NCBI GenBank assembly: GCA_963969285.1
Contig: OZ017738.1
Location: 387,645,625 to 387,709,624 of the forward strand
DNA from: Odontomyia ornata
Lineage: Eukaryota; Arthropoda; Insecta; Diptera; Stratiomyidae
Length of the DNA stretch: 64,000 bases
Reading direction: 5' to 3'
Under the pieces are notes generated by a model. The model did not search any database, was not told the origin of the DNA, and saw only the letters and a program-made list of their open reading frames with translations. Positions within the stretch are counted from its first letter, which is position 1; each line of letters starts with the position of its first letter. This document shows, one piece after another, positions 11,691 to 23,239 of this stretch. The position numbers and the translations under genes were made by a program.

Positions 11691-12871
11691 CAATTAATCG
11701 ACAAGTTGAAAACGTAAGCTTGTTGATCAAAAGTGTGTTGTGAGTTCACTATTTCAACGCCTTAAATTTTAGTAATTTTTAAAACAAGTAACTGTTGCAA
11801 GTTACAATAATTGAATATTATTTAATGAGTAGATAAAGGCAGCACGAAAAATTTAAGTAGATTGCAAATTTTGCTAAGTTGTATCAGCGAATCAGCATAT
11901 GGGAATTATTATATACGTTCTTTTACCTTTAAGATATATTCAACTCTGCCTAGTTCAACCATTTAAAACATTTCCCCTGGAAATAAGCAAAATGTAGGAA
12001 GAAATATTCATTAGAATATAATTTATGACTGCTTAGTATTTTGTGTTTACTCTTGCGATTTGATACAACGTAGTGAATACAATAGGATGCGTAAAAGCCA
12101 AGCACAAAGCACAATCTCATTGAAAACATAAACCAAATGGTGTTAGGAATTTACCCTTATGACTCCAAACTTAAACATTGTAATCGTTTATAAATTCAAA
12201 GATTCCTACGGAATGCTTTCTACCCCCAAGTTTCTAAATATGTTGCAGGTTGAGGGAGAAAGTATAATGAAACTGCAGATTAGAGACGATAATAGCAGAG
12301 AAAATTAATTATTTCAAGGTATAAGTATCGTAAATCATTATTTTATCGTAATTTTATGTGGCAGTGAAGTATCAAGGTAAAGGGTAGAGGAAATTTGCTG
12401 AATGTGCAGAATATTTTCATTATTTACATTCTCTGCGTTTTTGTTATGATTACAGATGATATATGAATGCAAATTTGTTCAACCGATGAAGAAAATGTTT
12501 TTAAACTATTTCTATGATAACTTATTAAAGAGTAAGCCATTTTTAGTCTCTGCAAATACTCAAACGACGAATTTTACAGAAAACATTTACCAAATGTACC
12601 CAGATTGTTCCTGAAACCAAATTTCCATGTAAATTCTCAGGTATTTCAAGTCTATAGCATAGCAAGTTGCCTTGAAATGTAGGACACTCAGGTAAATCAA
12701 CAGATGTATGCCCAATCTCCCAATTTACGAGAAGGGCCAACATTCAATATTTTGTGAAGGCATTCCGCCATATTGAAAACTTTAATTTAATTTTTGGCTT
12801 GAAGAGAACTGTGACTTCCTAACGTTTAACAGTCCTACTTGTAGTGAATAATTAAATTTCAAAGTCCGTGA
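11691..12871. other. Unassigned AT-rich stretch
   Basis: No supported gene or repeat. Short frames only. Confidence 0.45.
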
Positions 12872-13559
12872 AGGACTGCAGCGATGGTGTGCTGCCTCGG
12901 CAGAGGAAGATGTAAGTATCCGCCGAAAATGCCCTTGTCTGGGGACGCGTGAATGCGCTGGTAGGCTAGCATTGCGGTGTCGTGGGGCGGGTTCATTCCA
13001 CCAGCAAAAGGACCCACTACAAAAGAATTTCGTATTCACGAATTTCTGGGGTCGAAAACGAAAGGCGACCGAAGTCGCAAAAATTGTAGGCAACCATATC
13101 GAGGGGAAATGACTTGTTCAGAGAACAATTGAAGCAAGTAAAAATGGGTGGACTTAGGGTAACTTCGTCTTTACCCGGAGAGGCTCATGGCCCACAAATA
13201 AGAGAGGGGCAACCGGGTGATGATGGAGCCCCCGCGCACCCGCCCAACTGGATCAAAATCCATAAATGTTGGCCAGGTATTTCTCTTCCGAGTGGAAAAC
13301 TCATACAACTTAACTTGCATGAGCCTTCCCATCAGAGAAGAAGTACCCCGGTGACCAATATACGCCAAAGAACTATGCAATTGGATTACATAACCCTATG
13401 CCATAAAGAGGCACCTTGCTCGGGCCACTCAACCCGCGAAGTACCCTGAAACAAAAAGAGGTTAGTTAGTGCCCGATGGCTGGCTCATTTCTAGCGTGGA
13501 GAGCCCACCATCGTACCGGGTCCTATACCCGGTCAGAGGGGACAAAATAGAAAGACCGA
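12872..13559 (-). repeat. Family E, copy 2 (inverted)
   Basis: Reverse-strand copy ending at 13559 with GGAAAG-type start (seen as 'agaaagaccgaa'), 'gggtcctatacccggtca', 'cattcaccagc'-like and 'ctgcagcgatggt' blocks. With copy 1 it forms an inverted pair about 2 kb apart, with D4 between. Confidence 0.75.
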
Positions 13560-13895
13560 AGGGTGAGTTTAATTAATTCATCTTGTATTAAGTTTATGCA
13601 TGAATACAATTATTACAATAGCACAATATTATTCTCATTACGAAGATGCTCAACAAACTAGCTTCTCTAGAAAATGCAAGAAATTAATCAAATAATATTA
13701 CTATTAGTTTAATTCGGTGCGTATTAACTTTTTCTTGAAAAGAGACCACAATAATGTACTTAACTTTTGTCGCAGAAGCAGAACTAAATTTTACTATTCT
13801 GTTTAAATTCCAATATATATAAATATTTAGCAAAACAAATATTTAATAAACAATCATAAAAAATAAGAAACTAAAAGGGTACTTACCCACATGGT
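13560..13895. other. Unassigned AT-rich stretch
   Basis: Nothing recognised apart from the splice-donor-like site at its right edge. Confidence 0.4.
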
Positions 13896-13990
13896 CCGTC
13901 GAGCGCTCGATGACGATGCAGGTTTCAAATTGATCATTGCCATATAATTCAAATAGAGATACAAGTTTAGAACCCGTTAAAGCAATACGA
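13894..13990 (-). other. Possible exon end with consensus splice donor
   Basis: On the minus strand an open stretch reads FELYGNDQFETCIVIERS, then TDHVG, and meets GTAAGT, an optimal 5' splice donor (about 13884-13889). It lies downstream of the WDR6-like pseudogene on the same strand, so it could be a remnant of that locus or of another gene. I do not recognise the peptide. The open stretch is only about 30 codons, so chance cannot be excluded. Confidence 0.25.
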
Positions 13991-14083
13991 TTTCAAGACA
14001 CTACTAATAATGTACACTTATAGCCCGCATAACTATTTACTTTCATGCTAGATACTATTTTTACGGTAAAGGAATCTATTTTA

Positions 14084-15121
14084 ACTAGTTAGCCCTAAAG
14101 TTAATTTTTTCTTAGCATAACTGATCTTTGCAATGTATTCTGCATTTGGGAAACTGTTCTTCTGATCTACTGATTTGACTGGTAAACAAATCATCGGAAT
14201 CACATGCGATATAATATTTCCATCGTTGCTGGTAAAGAATAAAGTTTTTGATATTTCATCAAATTCAAAATCCCAACTTGTAGACCCGAATTGATGGCGT
14301 GGTTTAAAAATTAAATCATTTTTGACATCCCAAATGCAAACATATGAATCTTCTTCAGCTGATATATAGAAAGGTTTATCAGGATTTTCTACAATTTTGC
14401 CTTGAAACTCTTGCGTTATTGCCGTAAACACTGCGAACATGCAAATTTCGTGCTGTTTCGAAGTTTGAAAACGTCTTTTTTTCTGGTCTTTGATCTTCCA
14501 ACATCATATATAATCTCATTGATCTATCATCTGACGTTGTTGTTATGAGTGAATGCTTCAGATTAACATTAATGAAAAAAAATTACTCCGTTGTGGCCGG
14601 ATGTACGCCAAAGTATAGGTTCATGGATTAGTTGATTGCACTCTACTTTAGCAAAATGTGGCTTCCATACAAATAATACACCAAATGCAGTACCTGCGAA
14701 AACCGTCGTCTCAAAGAGTGTTATTCCCACTATTGTTGAGGAATATATGGTCGTTTTGTCAACGTATGAGGATCGCCCCTCTAATATATTTTTTTTACCA
14801 AATCAGACAACCTCAATTTCAACGCTACACTATGTCCGGTTATAAATAATATTTCCAGCGTGCTTGCATTGGATAGTTTGTCACTACTTATCCAATCTAA
14901 TATTTTACTTTTGCATACAAGTCTCTAGCTGTTCTAATATCATACACTCTCGTTCTCCATATGCTAATACAAAAGAGTCCGCAACATCTAAGCCATGTAT
15001 CTTGTTTTTAAGTTTCCATTCTAGAATTGTATCGGTACTATTTCTTCCCCAAAAGCGCTGTAACTCATTACCAACACCTACTATTACGCTGCTTCTCGAC
15101 AGAAGTTTTATTGCAATTTAA
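14084..15121 (-). pseudogene. WDR6-like (tRNA methyltransferase regulator) pseudogene
   Basis: Minus-strand fragments in several frames line up in order with the N-terminal WD40 part of WDR6, the partner of the methyltransferase that 2'-O-methylates tRNA position 34. In order they are VIVGVGNELQRFWGR near 15090-15040, KNKIHGLDVADSFVLAYG, FETTVFAGTAFGVLFVWKP near 14730-14660, a GHNGVIF block, TTSDDRSMRLY, AEEDSYVCIWDVKNDL near 14370-14310, and FTSNDGNIISHVI. The first fragment stops at 14905-14907, and frameshifts lie near the A-tract at 14790 and near 14580. The full protein is about 1000 residues, so only the front part remains. No clear intron was seen, so it may be processed or a decayed duplicate. 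The family call rests on motif order. Confidence 0.6.
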
Positions 15122-15281
15122 GCACTTTTTATTATACGTTCAATTGAGTACCAGATGGATGCGTGGACGAGCCGATTGAAAGCTTGAACAGACGCGCTGT
15201 TCCTTAGCAATTCCAAACGAAGTGAAAAGCCAACAACGAAAACGGTTAGACTCGCAGCGTTAAATTGTTACCAATCAAATC

Positions 15282-15910
15282 CTAACTGTTCAGTTTGGAA
15301 AACGTAAACCGTATTGCTTTTCGCCGAGCTTTTCGCGATAACCGCTTCTTCAAGAGTTCACCGCGAATATGTAAGTCGATATAATATTCAAGTTTTTTCT
15401 TGAATGACAAATAGAGTGAATGGATTCGCGAAAACACAAATTCACATTCAGGTTCGAATTTGAAACCATGCACACTGCACCATGACTCAATGAGTTGGCG
15501 CAGGAGTAAGTACACTCATCCACTGTCCCCAATCGCGAGGTCTTCTTTCTACTTTCGCAAGATTTGCACCGGACTACGACACACGTCCAGTGCGTTCACG
15601 AAAAGGTGAAAAGCAATTTGAATTACGATGGCCAAGTGAATATGGCTACTTTCAATGGATTTAACCTTGGTTTTCTCCCAAAATGGCACTATTTTCTTTG
15701 CCTGCGCGGTTTTTGCGACGTGCGCAATGCGTGGCGTTCTCCCCAAGACTCTCCGTTCCGTTGGATCGATCATTTTCATTCTCTGCTCGATACAAACTCA
15801 CCCAAATGTATAGAGGCAGGTTGTTGAGCTTAAATGATTTGTGCGACGCGCCTGAATGTACATGTGCAACCGCTGATGGGATGCATGGAATACCAAGTTG
15901 CGTTGAGTAG
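15282..15910 (-). other. Unrecognised open frames upstream of the WDR6 pseudogene
   Basis: Two overlapping minus-strand frames (15282-15515 and 15549-15779) are somewhat less AT-rich than their surroundings. The first is basic near its end (KKRLSRKARRKAIRF). No domain is recognised. They could be an untranslated or coding exon remnant, or chance. Confidence 0.2.
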
Positions 15911-16144
15911 ATTGTTCACTGATAAGAGTTGTTACTAACAATTCTATGAGTGAAAATGTATATTTTGTATATCTAGGATTACGATGAGCTGGGTGAGAGA
16001 ATGTGTGTTTTACATACTTTCAAGTCATAGTAGGATTTTCTAGATGGAAATGATTTGCTGGTTGTGTAGTGAATTAGTAGATCTGGTCTATATTATGCAT
16101 GAATTCTCTTTAACACTTTGCCTGCGCGGAATTCGAATCGAGCA

Positions 16145-16275
16145 TTTTTAATTTATATTTAATATATAAAATATTAAATTTATAAATTTAACATAAAAAT
16201 AAAATTTAAATTTTATATAAAATTATTAAATAATTCAAACATAAAATAATAAATTTAAATTTTTTTTTATAGTAA
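16145..16275. repeat. AT-only low-complexity tract
   Basis: About 130 bp composed almost entirely of A and T, with overlapping 'aaattta' and 'tataaaat' variants. Confidence 0.85.
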
Positions 16276-16479
16276 CTGCTCTATTACTACATACTTTACA
16301 CTTTCTCTCAGATCACGGTTAAATTAAGTTCAAGGCCAAAAGCCAACCAGAGAATGTAAGCCTTTACCGGGGATGTTAATGTTGTAGCCAACCAGTATGT
16401 TTGGTTGCAACTCTCGGAATTAATTCCAAAAGTTTATGAGAGTTTCTATTCACTAATAAAGTTAAAAGTAAGCCTAATA

Positions 16480-17725
16480 TGGTCCCCGACAAAACTTTAG
16501 GACACGGGAAAAAAAACAAAAAAACCTCAGCTTACAATAATGATTTATTTTCTTTATTAAATTGGATATTTTGGACTTTAAAAAACATGAACGTAAATAT
16601 AAACTCGAGAAATTTGGAAAAACGCAAAATTAAGACACCATACGTATTATAGCATATTTTTACATTAATAACTTATGCTTGCGACTAAATATTTAACAGC
16701 CCCGTCTTTGTAACTTAGCGTCTCGCGCAACCTTTTTGGTAAAGAAGAATAAAAATTTCTAAGATAATTTTGGTTGATTTGCGCCCATACTTCCGCGATG
16801 GCAGCATTCAGCTCGTCTACCCTTGTAACCTGCCGTCCATAAGCGTAAACTAAAGCTGTCAATTACTGTCACATGCTTTCGATTATATTTAAGTCCGAAC
16901 AACGCGCTGGCCACCGAGGAACGTTCAGATTTTGCTCTCTGAAATATCGACGTACGACATGAGTGTTATGAACTGGTGCATTATCTTGTAATGTGATTTC
17001 TACCAGAAATTTTTGCAGCGTGACGCATTAGCTGCTCGTGGATTAGTATAATAAAACTACTACCGACCATTCAATTATCCAAGAATTGTCAATATCATGA
17101 CACTGCCGCGCATTTGACGTTTGCTTAAAATTAGAGGCTGCTTTCGGAAATAGTAGAAATAATACCTAAAAATATCAGGGCCGTCTAAATTGAACCATTT
17201 TTTGTCAGAAAAAGGACTCTACACCATTTGTTTGCCCACTGAATGTGCTCTCGTGCAATTGTAATCGAGTGTCTTCATTTGCCTGCATCAGTGGTGGATT
17301 ATGTTTCAACTTTTTCCACTATAAATGCACTGCTTGATGCACAATACATTGAAAATTGTGCACTGATCTTCCATGCCATAGCCAGTGGATTTCAAGCAAC
17401 TTGAAGAATGATCCACTTTTTCTGTTCAGTAACTGCTGTTGGTCGACCTTCCGCATGCTTCTCTCTATATCTAAGGGGATCATTTAAATAATTTGAAATC
17501 ACTCTTCAACTTCCTTCCTTTTTAAGCTGGTTCACTAGCTTTCATTCCGTTTCATTTGATACCTTTTCTTATGGCATATCTCAATATTTTACAAATCTTC
17601 AAAGAAACTTTAGCATGGAGTTTATTGACGCCTTGATCCTCTTTCTGGTATTTTATTGCAAAAGGTTTTAAACCAACAAACACCACTTTTAAAAGATTGG
17701 TGCCTTATAGTTTTGACACGTTTGC
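16480..17725 (-). mobile_element. Second Tc1-like element, minus strand
   Basis: Contains the transposase remnant below. The left limit near 16480-16500 reads GACAAAACTTTAGGACAC after a TA. A weak inverse, CCTTATAGTTTTGACAC, occurs at about 17702-17718 and may be the other end. The match is imperfect, so the limits are approximate. It is a different Tc1 lineage from 254-1919. Confidence 0.6.
16687..17560 (-). pseudogene. Tc1-like transposase remnant (NLDGPD type)
   Basis: Reading down the minus strand: KKLKHNPPLMQANEDTRL near 17340-17280, WCRVLF, KWFNLDGPDIFRYYF near 17200-17155 (first catalytic block), KRQMRGSVMI, ITLQDNAPVHNTHVV near 16995-16950 (second Asp), an RWPARCSDLN block near 16910, and a C-terminus with ALVYAYGRQVTRVDELNAAI near 16860-16800. 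The usual SPDLNPIEN reads CSDLNIIES, so Glu may remain. Frameshifts and stops interrupt every block. The order and spacing fit a whole transposase that has decayed. Confidence 0.85.
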
Positions 17726-17729
17726 TTTG

Positions 17730-18321
17730 CCCTATAGTATTTTCGCGGGCTGTACTTATAGTATATGTAAGTAGGGTCTCCTTAAAAATTTTTGGGAATT
17801 TTTTTCAAATGTTAAGCTATATGAAGGGGCCTACCTTTAATTCACCATAACGTTTTTTGATTACAGTATTACTTTTCAATACCATCGAAAAAAAAGCAAT
17901 ATTACTTTTTTAAAATAACAGCAAATTACATCTGCCTTCTGCAATGCTATTACTGCTTTTTTATTTTTGCAACACCTCTAAACAATACTAATAATTCATA
18001 TTAAAAGCTTTAGACCAGGGCGAATCGGTTGTCAGCTGGCTATGCAGAAAATATTCTGAAATAACTTGTTTAATAATAATTGACATATCCTTTTACTGAA
18101 AAAAGTTGGGAACATTAGTAAATAAATCGAAATATTGAAAAATTATAAAATAACTAAATTTTTTTTGCTTTTCTCACTTCCAACTTTAAAACTACTCAAT
18201 TTAGAGCAAAATTGTCACGCAACAAAAGTTGCGTAGCTAGATTTTCTATGAGATATGATCGGTTAAAAGTTTAAAAAATATTTACCCTTGCCGCGAAATA
18301 GCAATAAATATTTACAAACAT
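17730..18321. other. Unassigned AT-rich stretch
   Basis: No gene or repeat supported. Confidence 0.4.
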
Positions 18322-19646
18322 GTTGAGTAAGCAGGAGAGTGCTCCTACCAGAAGGTCTTTGTAAATATCCTAGGGTTAGAAACAAGTTTTTTAATGGCGT
18401 GAATCGATAACTTGAATTATTCATCCAATACTTGGATATGAAATCGCTCAAAATTATACAACAGATGCACAGTTTCTTTCATAAGCACAGTGCAGCCGCC
18501 ATTTTAATTTAGCTTAAATGATAAACCCTTTTCCTTAAATTTTCATGAAAATTGAAAGAAAATAAAAGTGCCTAGGTAAATTTTAAATATATATAGGGTT
18601 TTCCAATAAGAGGTGTTATTTAGAATAGATCTTGTGATTTAATACCTTGCGGCTTCTTCCTTTGGGACCACGTGAAAGAGAAGGTCTACGCCAACAGCTC
18701 AGCGTCGATTCAAGACCGCAAAGATGAAATTCGTGAGGCTATCAAGGACAGAGGGCAGCCACTTTGCGATTTGGTTATTGAAAATTTCATGAAGAGGATA
18801 TGGTCCTGTAAGCGTGTCGTGGTGGTTATTTACCTGATGTTATTATTCGCTATTAACGGCATATCTTCTTTTTTATAATGAAATAAACATTCGATCATTT
18901 GTTTTAAAAAATGGTATTTTTTTTAAATATCAAAGTAACATCTCTTATTGGAAAACCCTATATCAACCATAAACACGTGTTATTGTTGTTATATTTCCAT
19001 ATAACTGAAATGGCGATAACTCACTTGATTATGATTCGATCTCAATCAAATTTCGTGAACGTATATATCTTATATGATTCTATATAATTGCAAACTTTCA
19101 AGAAGTTTAAAGTTACTTTTTTGATTTTATGGGCTAAAATGTAAAATCTGCAAATCATACTATTATTAACAAAGCTGAGCGAATTTCGATTTCTAAGGTA
19201 TTTGTTGCCCTTGTACTCATAAAGGCCCACGTTGGTGATAAATTTCAGATTTTTCGGCTCAAAGGTGTCCAATCGCGAGGGGGGGACACAAATTTTTGGT
19301 ACATTTTGCCTTTCGCTGGACCCTTTAATTCATAAAACGGTTTTTTTATTTCAGATTTTAAAAGTTCTAATGAAGACCTTTCATTTGATACCTCACTCAA
19401 CTACCTTTGATCAAAAAAAATTTTCAAGGGCCAATTCGTTATTAGGGAGGACCCCCTTAAAATATTTTAAAATTATTGGTAATGCCTTAAATGTTAAGAG
19501 ACCATCACTTCTGACCTTTTTACAAAGTTTGAGCATTCTAGCTTCTATAGTTTCTGAGGAAATTACCTGTGACGAACGGACAGACGGACAGACAGGTCGC
19601 GAAACTAGTAGGTCTTTGTAAGAAAATTTTTTACAAAGACCTAAAA
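18322..19646 (+). repeat. DINE-1-like copy D5, subfamily A, nearly full length
   Basis: Head GTTGAGTAAGCAGGAGAGTG with hairpin GGAGAGTGCTCC and the subterminal motif AAGGTCTTTGTAA near 18352-18364. The body is followed by the microsatellite 'gacggacagacaggtcgcg' near 19578-19600 and the terminal palindrome AGGTCTTTGTAA / TTACAAAGACCT at about 19610-19642. The copy is split by a mariner MITE at 18596-18958. Removing it leaves about 960 bp, close to D7. Confidence 0.8.
18596..18958 (+). mobile_element. MITE derived from the DD41D mariner
   Basis: It is 363 bp with ends GGGTTTTCCAATAAGAGGTG and its inverse, flanked by TA (18594-18595 and 18959-18960). The first ~32 bp match the 5' end of the element at 27950. 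From about 18629 it jumps to sequence matching 28753 onward of that element (the end of the transposase gene and the 3' end). It is therefore an internal deletion derivative. The remaining frame at 18672-18878 is the tail of transposase (KEKVYANSSASIQD) and is not functional. Confidence 0.9.
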
Positions 19647-19649
19647 CAA

Positions 19650-20600
19650 AGGGAAAAAGGCTCTCCTTATTTAATTTTTTTACCATCTAGAATGCATTTA
19701 GAATCTTCATGATTTACCTGGAAAATCTTTGTAAGACAGTTAAACAGCATACAAGTTTACATCAAAATCGATTTAGTAGATTTTGCATAATTATTTTGTA
19801 ATCTAAATTTATTTAAAAAACTTCTAAATTATTAAAATCTTTCAAGTCAGAAATTAAAGCAGGTAGAATTTTGAGAATTTTTCAACGCATAAAAGAGTAC
19901 CTTTCCTTTCAAACGTATTCCATAAAATTAAAATTTGATAAACATTTTTTTCCTAATAAATAAATTGAATATCTCGGAAACTATTAATTTAAATTCACAA
20001 AAATGCGTAGAAAGGTACTTTAAAAGACAATTCTTTTTTTCCAAAGTTAACTTATGTGCATTCATTCCTAAAATACAACCGACCAAAGTTGACCAGCATT
20101 TGCGAAATAGTTATAGACAATAGAATGGTTATATTTGTTTTTTAGAGTTCTTTCTAGATAAAACTTTTCAAATCTTTTGAATAATAATAACTTCTATTAC
20201 AATAATGAAAACAATCGGTATTGCGCATGAAAAGCACAAGAAAAACCTGGCTAGATAAATTGGATTTTAAATTTCAAAATGGATATAAGAAAAGAATTGC
20301 ATTTTCTCGCTTGTAAAGAAGCAATTTTTATCTTTTTTTTCAATCCGATAAAATTCAAACAATGAGGCCTAAGTATTACATTAACAAATTCCAAGGATGC
20401 TGTCATTTTGTTATAAATAAATTAAGTTGTTTATGGTAAACTATTTTATTTGAAACAAAGTAAATTAATTTCTTTGTAAACATAAAACCACATATTTTTT
20501 TCTCTTTTCAAGGGCTTTTCTTTTCCAAAAATTATACCTTTCACCGTATTAAATACGATTATTTTCATGTTAAAGCTGTATGATTATTTACAGAAATTTC
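19650..20600. other. Unassigned AT-rich stretch
   Basis: No gene or repeat recognised. Confidence 0.45.
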
Positions 20601-20604
20601 ATCA

Positions 20605-20692
20605 GTGCCTCTGAAGATGACAAAATGTCAAAATGCGTCTGCTCACACAACAAAGCAATGCCCGAGAACTTGCAAAAAAACGAGTGTAGTTC
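20605..20692 (+). repeat. Isolated Penelope-like element tail (plus strand)
   Basis: About 85 bp matching the terminal part of the PLE copies at 21200 and 31835 in opposite orientation. Shared blocks are CTGAAGATGAC, then GCGTCTGCTCACACA, CAAAGCAATGCCCGA. It carries the hammerhead-like core, with stem II closed as TGAC...GTCA. Confidence 0.7.
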
Positions 20693-20694
20693 GT

Positions 20695-21150
20695 TCATTT
20701 ATTCTTGGAAAATTTTCGATGTTGCTATCCAGCCCAAAAGGGCAAGTAGTGCCACCTAGCCATCACTGTAAATGTAGATTTGCCTTCCATCTATTGTCCT
20801 TTGTCTATGACACTACGTCCAGTATAGCAAAGACTTCCACCTGTAACACAGAAGTCAGTGATCCTAGTGGTATTGATTTCTGGATTAAGAACCATTCTGC
20901 TAAATCTCCGTCATCGATCCTATAGCCATCCCTGTAGAAGGTTATGTTAGTCTCACCAAATACCGACTCCGGATTTGATCACTCGGTCCTATATGGGAAC
21001 GATATGAGACAAGACGAAATTAAAGAATTGCTGAATTCTTATGAAAACGAGCTTACAGATAAAAACCTATTGCAAAAAAAGACTAGAGAACTAAAGAATC
21101 TGCAGATAAGTGTACGGATAGGAGCCGGGAAAATTCAGGTAAGGCTTTTG
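20695..21150 (+). pseudogene. Possible pogo/Tigger transposase C-terminal fragment
   Basis: The frame at 20944-21186 contains NDMRQDEIKELLNSYENELT followed by DKNLLQKKTREL. This resembles the acidic 'ELL.SH...LT.EEL.EL' tail found after the DDE core in Tigger-like transposases. The DDE domain itself is not seen; upstream frames are broken. The family call is tentative and rests on one motif. Confidence 0.3.
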
Positions 21151-21194
21151 GCTAGACTTTATTTCATTTTTTTGGGCTTTAAATAATTCTTTTT

Positions 21195-22925
21195 TTCTTG
21201 AAAAGCCGTTGGGCCTTGCTTTGTTGAGTGACCAGACACGTTTTGACTACTTCAAGTCATCTTCAGTGTCTGAGGGATGTGTTGAAGGGAATGACTTTAT
21301 GCAGTCGCAGGATGGGTTGAGCGGATGGGTTATTAGGTCAGGTGGTAAATCATGTGAAGTACTAAACTAGGTCAGGTAGAGCGATATCAGGTCTTTTTTT
21401 GCATGTTGGGTGTTTTTTCTGTTTCATCTCGTTTCCATTTTCGTCAAAGAGTGTGGTCTAGTACTGAGAAAATTGCATTGGAATTTGTAACAAGCTGTGC
21501 GTTGATAATTTCACCGTCTGTTTTTCTATGTTTATATATTTCAAACGTTTCTAGGATGTCAAGTCTCGGTCCTTTGCTCTGTTTGTGTAGCAATTTCATA
21601 GAGTTTGTCACAGCATCAGGCTCATGTGCGTGGTTTTGAAGGTGTGTCATATTATTGGAGTCTGCCTTGTTGTGTAAGAAAGATCGTTAGTGCTCTTTGT
21701 ATCTTTTCCTTAGTTTTTGTGTTGTCTTTCCTATATATACCCCGTCACAGTCCTTGCATGTCAGTTTGTATATGCCACTGTTTTCGTATATTGATGTGTC
21801 ATTCAGTTTTAGTTTCAGTTTGTTTCCAATGTTGTTGTTAGTTTTGAATGCAGTTTGCAGTTTACATTTCCTAAGGAAGTTTGTATGTCTCTTTGCCTAC
21901 GTATGTTAACCAACTCCAATGTTGGTCGTTGTTATGAGTTTCAGTCGGTTGGTGTTCCTGTTTTTGTTTGTACTATGTGACAAGTTTGTCAATGTTGCAT
22001 TGTTTGTGTCCGCTACTATTTGCTATTCTGTAAATGTTGTTTAGTTCGTTGGAGTAGTTAGTATGAGTCATGGGGATGGAGTAAAGCCTCTGCACCATTG
22101 ATCTGTACGCTTCTATCTTTTGTTGTGTGGGATGGTTATATGTTTCGTGTATGGCATGATCAGTTGTGGTTGGTTTTCTGTATATTTTGTAGTCTACTCT
22201 CGTTTGTTCGCGTGTCATGGTTAGGTCCATATAGTTGAGTTGTCCGTTTGTCTCTTTTTCTATAGTGAAATTTATATTCGGGTGAATTTCATTCATATAG
22301 GTAAGTAGTTCGTCTTGTTTATTTTCTTATGAGCCAATAAAGATGAAAGAGGCATCCCCATATCGTCTGTAAAATATTACATTGAATCTTTTGAAAATTT
22401 TGTTTATAAAGACTTCTTCCAAAGATTGTAAGTATATATCTGACATTATTGAGGACATTGGATGGCCCATACCCAGACCGTCCCTGGCAATGAATGTGTT
22501 GTTATTGAACTTAAAATAGTTCTGCTTGGTTGTGGTCTTTATGAGATTGAGCAATTGATCTGTAAATCGTCGCCTGTTTTTGAATGAAAGTTTTTCTTTA
22601 AGTATGCCCAGTCTTTCATCAACGGGTATAGACGTATGGAGGTTGGTGATGTCTAGTGATAAAAATCGACAAGTTTCAGTCAATTTTAAAGAGGTGGTAG
22701 AGTTCTCTAGCTCACGGCTGTTCTTTCATGCGTATTTGTCGTCGAGGTGCATGACATCAGCCATTATCGTTGCCAAGTACCGTGCTAATTGGTATGCAGG
22801 AGCAGGGTGGTAGTTGACGACTGGGTGAATAGGAATATTGGATTTGTGGAGCTTAAGTTGTGCTTTAAGAGGTGGTGTGCATAGATTTGGGTTTATGTAG
22901 CAGTGCTTAGTACATATTAGGAGGA
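21195..22925 (-). pseudogene. Penelope-like element copy 1: reverse transcriptase plus GIY-YIG endonuclease
   Basis: Minus strand, 5' truncated near 22925. The N-terminal part (HPVVNYHPAPAYQLARYLA, about 22840-22780) leads to RT motifs FLSLDITNLHTSIP near 22665-22625 and RDGLGMGHPMSSIMSDIYLQ near 22490-22430. YRRYGDASFIF near 22370-22335 stands where PLEs normally have an YVDD-type active site. Downstream are the linker (PTTTDHAIHETYNHP), KLSNFLRKCKLQTAFKT-like sequence and the GIY-YIG nuclease GIYKLTCKDCDGVYIGKTT near 21780-21725. The 3' end at 21195-21275 holds a hammerhead-like core. Frames are broken in at least four places and one catalytic Asp is replaced, so it is inactive. Confidence 0.88.
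21232..21275 (-). ncRNA. Hammerhead-ribozyme-like core in PLE end, copy 1
   Basis: On the minus strand CTGAAGA (21266-21260) matches the hammerhead CUGANGA box. It is followed by a stem-loop TGACT-TGAAGT-AGTCA and then AAAAC where GAAAC is expected. The flanks AGACAC and GTGTCT can pair. The expected G is A here, consistent with CpG decay of GTCGAAAC. PLE terminal repeats are known to carry minimal hammerheads. The copy would be inactive as it stands. Confidence 0.4.
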
Positions 22926-22983
22926 TTTATTAGTAGGGAGTACGTATGAAGCTTGGAACTTATTGCTGGGGTTTTTTTACCAG

Positions 22984-23234
22984 TTCGTGTCCGTTGGCGT
23001 TAACAAAGTCTTTTTTTTTGTACGTGGCCCGTTGCTTTTAGGATCACCGTTGGGCACAGTGGCTTGCAAAATAGGTGATTTCGTTTTGCTCAATTTTCCG
23101 AATCAGAATTCGTGTCCGTTGGCGTTAACAAAGTCTTTTTTTTTTGTACGTGGCCCGTTGCTTTTAGGATCACCGTTGGGCACAGTGGCTTGCAAAATAG
23201 GTGAATTCGTTTTGCTCAATTTTCCGAATCAGAA
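22984..23234. repeat. 125-bp tandem duplication
   Basis: Two almost identical units start at TTCGTGTCCGTTGGCGTTAA (22984 and 23109), each with a poly-T run, 'gtacgtggcccgttgc', 'gggcacagtggc' and 'caattttccgaatcagaa'. They differ by one T in the run and one A/T change. The near identity suggests a recent duplication. No family is recognised. Confidence 0.9.
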
Positions 23235-23239
23235 TCCTA

